Assembly: GCA_031423755.1 (NCBI GenBank)
Contig: JANPGC010000124.1
Span: forward strand, 1 to 8,227
Direction of reading: 5' to 3'
Length of the DNA: 8,227 nt
Source of the DNA: JANMEX01 sp031423755
GTDB taxonomy: Bacteria; Pseudomonadota; Alphaproteobacteria; Rhizobiales; Rhizobiaceae
In this document: piece after piece, positions 1-6,098 of the stretch
Numbering within the stretch: the first letter of the stretch is position 1
Layout of the letters: each line of letters begins with the position of its first letter
The notes under the pieces: model-generated
Databases searched by the model: none
Told to the model about the DNA's origin: nothing
What the model saw: the letters and a program-made list of their open reading frames with translations, nothing else
Position numbers and translations under genes: made by a program

Positions 1-141
1 GCCGACAGGCAGCGACTGGAACTGGAGCGGGAAGCAAAATTTGGCCGTTACCCTTTGTGGTATCGCGCGACGCAGAAATTGATTTTGGCAGTGCTGTTTG
101 CAGGCGTTGCCTTCTACATGTTGAAGTTGGTTCAGGGCTGA
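1..141 (+). CDS. 3' end of a small single-span membrane protein (partial)
   Basis: Frame 1 is open from the window edge to a TGA at 139-141, giving the last 46 residues of a protein whose start is outside the window. The visible part begins with a charged, probably helical stretch rich in Arg and Glu (about residues 1-16), then an aromatic patch (FGRYPLWYR), then one hydrophobic segment (LILAVLFAGVAFYML) and a four-residue tail. This suggests a C-terminal membrane anchor with the charged part in the cytoplasm. The stop is 27 bases before the pdhB start, on the same strand, so it is probably in the same operon. I do not recognise the family. A divIC/ftsB-type protein, often found near pdhA in this group, is unlikely because those have the membrane span at the N terminus. 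Confidence 0.6.
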   Translation, partial: ADRQRLELEREAKFGRYPLWYRATQKLILAVLFAGVAFYMLKLVQG

Positions 142-168
142 GGCTCTTGAGAAACTGGTGAGGAACAC

Positions 169-1536
169 ATGCCAACCGAAATTTTGATGCCCGCGCTTTC
201 GCCGACCATGGAAGAAGGCAAATTGTCCAAATGGGTCAAGAAAGAGGGCGACAAGGTCAAGTCCGGCGATGTGCTGGCCGAAATCGAAACCGACAAGGCG
301 ACGATGGAGGTCGAAGCGGTCGATGAAGGCACGCTTGCCAGGATCGTCGTTGCCGAAGGGACGGAAAACGTCAAGGTCAACGCGGTGATCGCGATTCTGA
401 CCGCGGACGGCGAGGACATGAGCGCCGCGCCTGTCGCCAAGGCTCCGGAGTCGCCCGCCGCTGCACCGGCTCCGAGTGACGCCGCTGCTCCTGTTGCCGC
501 TCTGCCAAAAGCTGCCGCCGCCCCCTCTGATCCTTCCATCCCGGCTGGCACCGAAATGGTGCCGACGACGGTGCGCGAAGCGCTGCGCGACGCGATGTCC
601 GAGGAAATGCGCCGCGACGAAAGCGTGTTCGTGATGGGTGAAGAGGTTGCTGAATATCAGGGCGCTTACAAGATCACGCAAGGGATGCTCGCCGAGTTTG
701 GCCCGAAGCGCGTTATCGACACGCCGATCACCGAACATGGCTTTGCAGGCATCGGCGTCGGTGCCGCCATGACGGGTCTCAGGCCCATCGTCGAGTTCAT
801 GACGTTCAACTTCGCGATGCAAGCCATTGATCATATTATCAATTCAGCGGCAAAGACGCTCTACATGTCCGGCGGCCAGATGGGCGCGCCGATTGTGTTC
901 CGCGGTCCGAACGGCGCGGCCGCCCGCGTCGGCGCGCAGCACAGCCAGGACTATGCCGCCTGGTACAGCCACATTCCGGGCCTGAAAGTGATCCAGCCCT
1001 ATACTGCAGCGGACGCAAAAGGCCTGATGAAAGCCGCCATCCGCGATCCGAACCCGGTGATCTTCCTCGAAAACGAAATACTCTACGGCCAGACGTTTGA
1101 CGTGCCGAAGATGGACGATTTCGTTCTGCCGATTGGTAAGGCCCGCATTCACCGCAGCGGTAAGGACGTTACGCTGGTGACGTTCAGCATCGGAATGACC
1201 TACGCGATCAAGGCTGCCGCCGAACTGGAGAAGGAAGGCATTGACTGCGAGATTATTGATCTGCGCACCATCCGGCCGATGGATCTTGATACGGTGGTGG
1301 CTTCGGTCATGAAGACGGGCCGCTGTGTCACCATTGAAGAAGGCTTCCCGCAATCTTCCGTCGGCGACCATATCGCCGCGCAGATAATGCAGCGCGCCTT
1401 CGACTATCTGGATGCCCCGGTGATCACAATCTGCGGCAAGGACGTGCCGATGCCTTATGCGGCCAATCTTGAAAAACTGGCTCTGCCGAACGTCGGCGAA
1501 GTCATCGCAGCGGTGAAGGCTGTGACATACAGGTAG
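169..1536 (+). CDS. pdhB: Pyruvate dehydrogenase E1 component, beta subunit, with N-terminal lipoyl domain
   Basis: With the alpha subunit (not in the window), this subunit performs the thiamine-diphosphate-dependent decarboxylation of pyruvate and reductive acetylation of a lipoyl group. Residues 1-80 form a biotinyl/lipoyl domain with the modification lysine at K43 in ETDKATMEVE. An Ala/Pro-rich swinging linker covers about 83-128. The pyrimidine-binding transketolase domain follows (about 131-305), with MGEEVAEYQGAYK at 156-168 and the active-site AQHSQ at 256-260. The transketolase C-terminal domain (about 322-450) contains DLRTIRPMD. At 455 residues it matches lipoyl-bearing alphaproteobacterial E1 beta proteins and is about 120 longer than those without the domain. 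The ATG at 169 has GAGGA at 160-164 and begins the lipoyl domain precisely. The stop overlaps the ribosome-binding site of the next gene. The family assignment is firm. Confidence 0.97.
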   Translation: MPTEILMPALSPTMEEGKLSKWVKKEGDKVKSGDVLAEIETDKATMEVEAVDEGTLARIVVAEGTENVKVNAVIAILTADGEDMSAAPVAKAPESPAAAPAPSDAAAPVAALPKAAAAPSDPSIPAGTEMVPTTVREALRDAMSEEMRRDESVFVMGEEVAEYQGAYKITQGMLAEFGPKRVIDTPITEHGFAGIGVGAAMTGLRPIVEFMTFNFAMQAIDHIINSAAKTLYMSGGQMGAPIVFRGPNGAAARVGAQHSQDYAAWYSHIPGLKVIQPYTAADAKGLMKAAIRDPNPVIFLENEILYGQTFDVPKMDDFVLPIGKARIHRSGKDVTLVTFSIGMTYAIKAAAELEKEGIDCEIIDLRTIRPMDLDTVVASVMKTGRCVTIEEGFPQSSVGDHIAAQIMQRAFDYLDAPVITICGKDVPMPYAANLEKLALPNVGEVIAAVKAVTYR

Positions 1537-1542
1537 GAGAAG

Positions 1543-1809
1543 ATGAGCAATCATGATCTGGTAAGCAGGGAAACGAGGGCCAAAATGGCCGCGCTCGCTG
1601 CAATCCAGATGGTGGAGACGCAGGAGACAGTTTCGTTTTCAAAGGCCGCGCGCGAGTTGATCACAGAAATCGCAAAGCGGAACGGCTTAACGGAAACGCT
1701 TGATATCACAGGCAAAGTAATTTTGCCGAACACGGACTATTGGCGAAACTTCGGTGTTCTGAAGTCAGTCATGCGAAAAATTGGAGTTGGCGATCACCCG
1801 TATCGCTGA
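1543..1809 (+). CDS. Unrecognised 88-residue protein between pdhB and pdhC
   Basis: I do not recognise this protein. The ATG at 1543 follows AGGAGA (1535-1540), which overlaps the pdhB stop codon, and the TGA at 1807-1809 is 12 bases before pdhC. Spacing and ribosome-binding site therefore argue for a real, co-translated gene. The product is soluble, with no signal peptide or membrane span. About residues 8-46 look helical and charged (RETRAKMAALAAIQMVE, then SFSKAARELITEIAKR). A hydrophobic/Tyr-Trp patch follows (VILPNTDYWRNFGVL), then a basic tail ending GVGDHPYR. By eye its bases are more AT-rich than pdhB and pdhC, which may mean later acquisition. Many relatives have a small DUF5076 gene in or near this locus, but this sequence does not look like DUF5076 to me. 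A role linked to the dehydrogenase complex is only suggested by position. Confidence 0.75.
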   Translation: MSNHDLVSRETRAKMAALAAIQMVETQETVSFSKAARELITEIAKRNGLTETLDITGKVILPNTDYWRNFGVLKSVMRKIGVGDHPYR

Positions 1810-1821
1810 TGGAGGAAACGG

Positions 1822-3171
1822 ATGCCGATCAACATCACAATGCCCGCGCTCTCGCCGACAATGGAAGAGGGCAATCTTGCCAAGTGGCTCGTCAAGGAAG
1901 GCGACAAGGTCAAATCCGGCGATGTTATCGCCGAGATTGAGACCGACAAGGCCACGATGGAAGTCGAAGCTGTCGATGAAGGCGTGATTGCCAAGCTGGT
2001 GGTTCCGGCGGGCGCGCAGGGCGTCAAGGTCAATGCGGTGATCGCGATATTGGCAGGCGAGGGCGAGGATGCCAGCGCCGCTGCAGCCCCTTCGATCTCC
2101 CCACTTGCTGGGGAGACATCGGCGAAGCCGACTGAGGGGGGCGCACAGCCCACTGCCGCCGCGCCATCACCCACACCTGCACCTGCAACGCCCGTCGTGC
2201 CTGCGTCTGCCAAGACGGAAGGCGAGCGCACATTCGCCTCGCCGCTCGCCCGCCGCATCGCCAAGGATGCGGGCGTGGACGTGGCCAAGGTTACCGGCTC
2301 CGGACCAAAGGGTCGTGTTGTGAAAGCCGACGTGGATGCCGCAATCGCAGGCGGCACGGGCAAGGCGACTGCCGCTCCGGCTGCAGCACCATCTGCTGCT
2401 CCGGCCGCAGCGCCGAAGGGCATGTCGGAGGATCAGGTGCTGAAGCTGTTCGCCGAAGGCTCTTACGAACTCGTGGCCCACGACGGGATGCGCAAGACGA
2501 TTGCCAAGCGACTGCAGGAATCCAAGCAGACGATCCCGCACTTCTACGTCTCGGTTGATTGCGAACTTGACGCGCTTTTGGCGCTGCGCACGCAGTTGAA
2601 CGCTGGCGCCCCAGTGACCAAGACCGAAAAGGGCGAGGTTCCGGCCTACAAGCTGTCGGTCAACGACATGGTCATCAAGGCGCTGGCGCTGGCGCTTCGC
2701 GATGTGCCTGATGCGAACGTGTCCTGGACCGATACCAACATGGTCAAGCACAAACACGCTGATGTTGGCGTCGCGGTGTCGATACCCGGCGGCTTGATCA
2801 CCCCGATCATCCGCTCTGCCGAACTCAAGACACTCTCGGCCATCTCCGGCGAGATGAAGGATCTGGGCGCACGCGCCAAGGCCCGCAAATTGAAGCCTGA
2901 AGAGTATCAGGGTGGCACGACCGCCGTCTCCAACATGGGCATGATGGGCGTCAAAAACTTCGCCGCGGTCGTCAACCCGCCGCACGCCACGATCCTCGCC
3001 GTTGGCGCGGGGGAGGAGCGGGTGGTGGTGAAGAAGGGCGAAATGAAGGTGGCGCAGGTGATGACCGTAACGCTCTCGACGGATCATAGAGCTGTGGATG
3101 GAGCGCTGGGCGCGGAGCTGCTCGGGGCGTTCAAGCGGTATATTGAGAACCCGCTGAGCATGCTGGTTTGA
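1822..3171 (+). CDS. pdhC: Dihydrolipoyllysine-residue acetyltransferase, E2 of pyruvate dehydrogenase
   Basis: This is the structural core of the pyruvate dehydrogenase complex; it transfers the acetyl group from lipoyl-lysine to CoA. Domains in order: one lipoyl domain (1-80, K43 in ETDKATMEVE); a linker (81-135); a peripheral subunit-binding domain for E1/E3 (about 137-175, FASPLARRIAKDAGVD then GSGPKGRV); a second Ala/Pro linker (176-200); and the catalytic domain (about 215-449), with the DHRAVDG motif at 421-427 giving catalytic H422 and D426. At 449 residues with a single lipoyl domain it is typical of the Hyphomicrobiales. The ATG at 1822 has a strong GGAGGA at 1811-1816. Unusually, linker residues 91-107 (SPLAGETSAKPTEGG region) are encoded by a palindromic repeat inserted in frame. 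The first 54 residues are 46/54 identical to those of PdhB. Confidence 0.98.
   Translation: MPINITMPALSPTMEEGNLAKWLVKEGDKVKSGDVIAEIETDKATMEVEAVDEGVIAKLVVPAGAQGVKVNAVIAILAGEGEDASAAAAPSISPLAGETSAKPTEGGAQPTAAAPSPTPAPATPVVPASAKTEGERTFASPLARRIAKDAGVDVAKVTGSGPKGRVVKADVDAAIAGGTGKATAAPAAAPSAAPAAAPKGMSEDQVLKLFAEGSYELVAHDGMRKTIAKRLQESKQTIPHFYVSVDCELDALLALRTQLNAGAPVTKTEKGEVPAYKLSVNDMVIKALALALRDVPDANVSWTDTNMVKHKHADVGVAVSIPGGLITPIIRSAELKTLSAISGEMKDLGARAKARKLKPEEYQGGTTAVSNMGMMGVKNFAAVVNPPHATILAVGAGEERVVVKKGEMKVAQVMTVTLSTDHRAVDGALGAELLGAFKRYIENPLSMLV
2092..2142 (+). repeat. Palindromic repeat inserted in frame in the pdhC linker
   Basis: Two adjacent hairpins are visible. TCTCCCC (2096-2102) pairs with GGGGAGA (2110-2116) across a 7-base loop, and TCGGC (2119-2123) pairs with GCCGA (2127-2131) across GAA. 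A G-run follows. The same order (C-rich stem with a CTTGC loop, then a TCGGC/GCCGA stem, then a G-run) occurs in the two repeats at 3173-3230 and 3631-3688, so this is a diverged member of the same family. It encodes about 17 linker residues including SPLAGETSAKPTEGG, unlike the surrounding Ala/Pro composition. The limits are approximate. Confidence 0.72.
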
Positions 3172-3172
3172 C

Positions 3173-3230
3173 CTCCAGCCTTCCCCCTTGCGGGGAAGGT
3201 GTCGGCGTTAGCCGACGGATGGGGGTGGTG
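3173..3230 (+). repeat. Left copy of a perfect 58-bp inverted repeat
   Basis: These 58 bases are the exact reverse complement of 3631-3688. Internally the repeat holds an 8-bp stem (CCTTCCCC 3179-3186 with GGGGAAGG 3192-3199) and a 6-bp stem (GTCGGC 3201-3206 with GCCGAC 3211-3216), so each copy folds by itself and could also pair with the other. It begins one base after the pdhC stop codon and lies entirely in the gap before the DUF559 gene. No T-run follows the first stem, so it is not a typical intrinsic terminator. Confidence 0.93.
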
Positions 3231-3253
3231 GTGAAGTTGCGGAGTTGCAGGAA

Positions 3254-3700
3254 ATGGCGTGGAAGAGGGAGCGAGCAGGCAAAGCAAGCGTTTCCGCTGA
3301 CCGCAAGGCCATGCAGCTGCGCAAGTCAATGACCGACGCTGAGAGGCTGCTTTGGAATGGTATGCGCTACGAGTTGGTGATGCCAGAAGGAGCGCACTTC
3401 CGACGCCAGTTTGCGATTGGCGATTACGTCGTTGATTTTGTTTGTTTGCGATACCGTCTTATCATTGAAGTAGATGGTGCAATTCATGCGGAAGAACAGC
3501 GGGTGGCGCGCGATTCGGTGCGCAAGAAGTTCCTCGAAAAACAAGGATTCACTGTCCTCCGTTTCTCAAATGACGATGTTTTGGTGAGGCGGGCGTCCGT
3601 GGTCAATTCTGTCAGCGTTGCACTTGCTGGCACCACCCCCATCCGTCGGCTAACGCCGACACCTTCCCCGCAAGGGGGAAGGCTGGAGCCCCATCCATGA
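3254..3700 (+). CDS. DUF559 endonuclease-like protein (PD-(D/E)xK type)
   Basis: A 148-residue protein with the hallmarks of DUF559, a family related to very-short-patch-repair and restriction-like endonucleases. MTDAERLLWNGMR (26-38) is the typical helical start, FRRQFAIGDYVVDF (49-62) and LIIEVDG (69-75) give the acidic residues D61, E72 and D74 of the presumed metal-binding core, and QGFTVLRFSNDDVL (97-110) is the conserved end. I chose the ATG at 3254 because GGAG at 3241-3244 is 9 bases upstream; a TTG at 3245 in the same frame is possible but touches that site. The last 24 or so residues (TPIRRLTPTPSPQGGR and beyond) are encoded by the right inverted repeat and lie outside the family core. 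Its TGA overlaps the next ATG as ATGA (3697-3700). Biological function is unknown; substrate and activity cannot be read from sequence. Confidence 0.88.
   Translation: MAWKRERAGKASVSADRKAMQLRKSMTDAERLLWNGMRYELVMPEGAHFRRQFAIGDYVVDFVCLRYRLIIEVDGAIHAEEQRVARDSVRKKFLEKQGFTVLRFSNDDVLVRRASVVNSVSVALAGTTPIRRLTPTPSPQGGRLEPHP
3631..3688 (-). repeat. Right copy of the 58-bp inverted repeat
   Basis: Exact reverse complement of 3173-3230, with the same two internal stems. Unlike the left copy it lies inside a coding region: it encodes the C-terminal tail of the DUF559 protein (roughly TTPIRRLTPTPSPQGGRLE) without breaking the frame. Its last four bases, GGAG, form the best ribosome-binding site for the gene starting at 3697. 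Confidence 0.93.
3685..3688 (+). promoter_or_regulatory. Repeat-derived ribosome-binding site of the SGNH hydrolase gene
   Basis: GGAG lies 8 bases before the ATG at 3697 and is the only purine-rich match at suitable spacing. These bases are the outer end of the right inverted repeat, so they are paired whenever the two 58-base arms pair in the mRNA. Translation may also be coupled to the DUF559 gene through the ATGA stop-start overlap. Confidence 0.55.
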
Positions 3701-4335
3701 AAACCATCCTCGCATTCGGCGATTCTCTCACCTGGGGCTATAACGCCGTAGACGGTGGTCGCCACGCCTTTGAAGACCGCTGGCCGAATGCCTTGGGCGC
3801 GAAACTCGGCGCGGGTTTCCGCGTGATTGCCGAGGGTCTCAACGGACGCACCACTGTCCATGACGACAATCTGGTTGACGAGTTGCGCAACGGCGCCAAG
3901 GCGCTGCCGATGCTGCTGTCGTCGCATCAGCCGCTCGATCTGGTGATCATCGCGCTTGGCTCCAACGACCTGAAGCATCCGTGGTGGTCCCGCGCGAGCG
4001 ACGCCAAGCGCGGCGTGCAGCGGCTGGTGGAAATCGCCCAGCGCTTTTCGTACGGTGTTGGCATGCGCACCCCGAAAATTCTGGTGATTGCACCGCCGAG
4101 CGTCATCCACACGGACAATGCCGATTTCGACAAGATGTTTTCGCACGCCATCAAGGAAAGCCAGAAGTTTGGCGAGGAATACAGGCTCCTTGAGGGCTCC
4201 CATGGCATCGAGGTGTTCGAGGCCGGCAAGATAGTCGATACCGATCCGCGCGATGGAATCCATCTTGACGCGGCGAATACAAGAAAATTGGGCGAGGCAC
4301 TGGCTCCGCTGGTCCGGCAGATGCTGGCAGACTGA
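3697..4335 (+). CDS. SGNH/GDSL hydrolase, arylesterase/acyltransferase type (MsAcT-like)
   Basis: A 212-residue serine hydrolase of the SGNH fold, with no signal peptide, so probably cytoplasmic. Conserved blocks are all present: GDSLTWG at 8-14 (nucleophile S10), the block II glycine in EGLNGRTT (G50), GSND at 88-91 (oxyanion N90), and DGIH at 186-189 (D186, H189). The overall pattern (GDSLTWG, EGLNGRTT, PLDLVIIALGSND, DGIHLDAANTRKLGEAL) matches the arylesterase/acyltransferase subgroup exemplified by Mycobacterium smegmatis MsAcT. These enzymes hydrolyse or transfer acyl groups of small esters; the natural substrate is unknown. I recall an arylesterase gene at the same place between pdhC and lpdA in Sinorhizobium meliloti, which suggests a conserved link to the complex. 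The start is fixed by GDSL at residues 8-10 and by GGAG upstream. Confidence 0.93.
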   Translation: MKTILAFGDSLTWGYNAVDGGRHAFEDRWPNALGAKLGAGFRVIAEGLNGRTTVHDDNLVDELRNGAKALPMLLSSHQPLDLVIIALGSNDLKHPWWSRASDAKRGVQRLVEIAQRFSYGVGMRTPKILVIAPPSVIHTDNADFDKMFSHAIKESQKFGEEYRLLEGSHGIEVFEAGKIVDTDPRDGIHLDAANTRKLGEALAPLVRQMLAD

Positions 4336-4352
4336 TTGAAAAGGATATTCCC

Positions 4353-5798
4353 ATGGCAAATTCTTATGACGTCATCATCATCGGCTCCGGCCCGGGCGGC
4401 TATGTCACCGCCATCCGCTCGGCGCAGCTTGGGCTGAAGACCGCCATCGTCGAGCGCGAGCACCTCGGCGGCATCTGCCTCAACTGGGGCTGCATCCCGA
4501 CCAAGGCGCTGCTTCGCTCGGCGGAAATCATGCATTACGGCCAGCATCTGAAGGACTATGGCTTGAAGCTGGAAGGCACGATTTCGGCAGATGTGAATGC
4601 GGTCGTCGCCCGGTCGCGCGGGGTGTCGGCGCGGTTGAACGGCGGCATCGGGTACCTGATGAAGAAAAACAAGGTCGATGTGATCTGGGGCGAGGCGAAG
4701 CTTTCCAAGCCGAACGAGATCGTCGTCGCCGCCACCAAGAAGGCCCCGATGCTGCCGCAGAACCCGGTGCCGAAGGGCGTTCAGGGCGAGGGGACGTATA
4801 CAGCCAAGCACATCATCATCGCCACGGGTGCGAGGCCAAGGGCGCTGCCGGGCATTGAGCCGGACGGCAAACTGATCTGGACTTATTTCGAAGCCATGGT
4901 GCCACAGACGCTGCCGAAGAAACTGCTGGTCATGGGCTCCGGCGCCATTGGCATCGAATTTGCCAGCTTTTACAATGCGATGGGCTCGGATGTTACAGTC
5001 GTGGAGGTTATGCCGACGGTGATGCCGGTCGAGGACGCGGAGATTTCCGCTTTTGCCCGCAAGATGCTGGAAAAGTCTGGCCTGAAGATCAAAACTTCGA
5101 CCAAGGTCACCAAGGTGGTCAAGGGCGCGGACTCGATCACCGCGACCATCGAAGGCGCGGACGGCAAGACTGAGGAAATCACGTCCGACCGGCTGATTTC
5201 CGCTGTCGGCGTACAGGGCAACATCGAGAATCTCGGCCTTGAGACGCTGGGCATCAAGACCGACCGTGGCTGCATCGTGATTGACGGTTACGGCAAGACC
5301 AATGTGCCGGGCGTCTACGCCATCGGCGATGTCGCCGGCCCGCCGATGCTGGCGCACAAGGCCGAGCATGAGGGCGTGATCTGCGTCGAGAAAATCGCCG
5401 GCGTTCCGGGCGTCCACCCGATGAACAAATTGATGATACCGGGCTGCACCTATTGCCATCCGCAGGTCGCTTCAGTGGGGCTCACAGAAGCCAAGGCCAA
5501 GGAAGCAGGCCACGACATCCGCGTCGGCCGGTTCCAGTTCCAGGCCAATGGCAAGGCCATCGCGCTCGGCGAGGATCAAGGACTGATCAAGACCATTTTT
5601 GACAAGAAATCAGGCCAGTTGATCGGCGCGCACATGGTTGGCCATGAGGTGACCGAACTCATCCAGGGATTTGTTGTGGCGATGAATCTGGAGACCACAG
5701 AGGAAGAGCTGATGCACACAATCTTCCCGCATCCGACCCTGTCGGAAATGATGAAGGAAAGCGTGCTTGATGCTTATGGCAAAGTGCTGAATGCGTGA
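4353..5798 (+). CDS. lpdA: Dihydrolipoyl dehydrogenase, E3 of pyruvate dehydrogenase
   Basis: A 481-residue FAD-dependent disulfide oxidoreductase that reoxidises dihydrolipoyl groups on E2 with NAD+. Visible features: FAD-binding GSGPGG at 11-16; the redox-active disulfide in CLNWGC (C42 and C47); the NAD-binding GSGAIG at 195-200; the second FAD contact GDVAG at 325-329 (D326); and the C-terminal HPTLSE motif with the catalytic pair H460 and E465. It has no N-terminal lipoyl domain. A Pro/Lys-rich loop before ATGARPR (around residues 125-150) makes it slightly longer than E. coli Lpd and is, as I recall, usual in rhizobial PDH-linked E3. The ATG at 4353 has AAGGA at 4341-4345, and the gene starts 17 bases after the SGNH stop. 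It may also serve other 2-oxoacid dehydrogenases or glycine cleavage, but the operon assigns it to pyruvate dehydrogenase. Confidence 0.97.
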   Translation: MANSYDVIIIGSGPGGYVTAIRSAQLGLKTAIVEREHLGGICLNWGCIPTKALLRSAEIMHYGQHLKDYGLKLEGTISADVNAVVARSRGVSARLNGGIGYLMKKNKVDVIWGEAKLSKPNEIVVAATKKAPMLPQNPVPKGVQGEGTYTAKHIIIATGARPRALPGIEPDGKLIWTYFEAMVPQTLPKKLLVMGSGAIGIEFASFYNAMGSDVTVVEVMPTVMPVEDAEISAFARKMLEKSGLKIKTSTKVTKVVKGADSITATIEGADGKTEEITSDRLISAVGVQGNIENLGLETLGIKTDRGCIVIDGYGKTNVPGVYAIGDVAGPPMLAHKAEHEGVICVEKIAGVPGVHPMNKLMIPGCTYCHPQVASVGLTEAKAKEAGHDIRVGRFQFQANGKAIALGEDQGLIKTIFDKKSGQLIGAHMVGHEVTELIQGFVVAMNLETTEEELMHTIFPHPTLSEMMKESVLDAYGKVLNA

Positions 5799-5837
5799 TA
5801 ATCTCTGCTGTGCGGGTTTGCTGCACAGGAGGTTCAA

Positions 5838-6083
5838 ATGGACACCAGATCGCTTCTCATATTTCTCGCCATCGGCTTGGTCGCCGGATTCCTCGCTTCA
5901 TTCATCGTCGGTGGCGGCGGGCTTGTCCGTTATCTGATCACCGGTGTCATCGGCGCCTTCGTCGGCGGCTACCTGTTCAGCGCGCTTGGAATCAATGTCG
6001 GCGGAAGTCCGTTGGTATCGCAGATCATCACCTCGACGGTCGGCGCGATTGTTGTCGTGCTGCTTGCGCGGCTGATCGCCTGA
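5838..6083 (+). CDS. GlsB/YeaQ/YmgE-family small membrane protein, copy 1
   Basis: An 81-residue, very hydrophobic protein with about three membrane segments (roughly 5-23, 30-50 and 57-80) and the glycine pattern of the 'transglycosylase-associated' family (PF04226), including the repeated G-x-x-G-x-F-V-G-G motif in TGVIGAFVGGYLFSALGI. Despite the family name no enzymatic activity is established; relatives are linked to stress responses. The start is supported by a full AGGAGG at 5827-5832. A small inverted repeat (CTGTGC 5808-5813 and GCACAG 5823-5828) precedes and slightly overlaps that site and could modulate its access. It lies 39 bases after lpd, so co-transcription is likely. Confidence 0.88.
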   Translation: MDTRSLLIFLAIGLVAGFLASFIVGGGGLVRYLITGVIGAFVGGYLFSALGINVGGSPLVSQIITSTVGAIVVVLLARLIA

Positions 6084-6098
6084 AGCGGGGAGGCGGCG

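Larger units (their letters stand above)
3173..3688 (+). mobile_element. Candidate mobile cassette: DUF559 nuclease gene between 58-bp inverted repeats
   Basis: A single nuclease-like gene is enclosed by two identical, inverted palindromic repeats. The cassette sits between pdhC and the SGNH gene, positions I recall as adjacent in related rhizobia such as Sinorhizobium meliloti. The coding part is more AT-rich than its neighbours by eye. No target-site duplication is evident in the immediate flanks (the bases left of 3173 and right of 3688 do not match). Perfect identity of the arms suggests recent duplication, gene conversion or selection. Mobility is inference: DUF559 proteins are not established transposases, and the repeats could instead be independent insertions of a common genomic repeat. 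Confidence 0.45.

Noticed and set aside
2167..3087. 306-codon minus-strand open frame
   Set aside because: Shadow of the pdhC catalytic domain; no motif.
3179..3199. GC-rich hairpin just after pdhC as an intrinsic terminator
   Set aside because: No T-run follows the stem, and it belongs to the 58-bp repeat that also occurs inside a coding region.
3245..3253. TTG at 3245 as start of the DUF559 gene
   Set aside because: The GGAG site directly abuts it, leaving no spacing; the ATG at 3254 has suitable spacing. It cannot be fully excluded.
3927..5459. 510-codon open frame on the minus strand
   Set aside because: Antisense to the SGNH gene and lpd, both clearly coding; its product is rich in His, Arg and Asp with no recognisable motif, typical of a shadow frame in GC-rich DNA.
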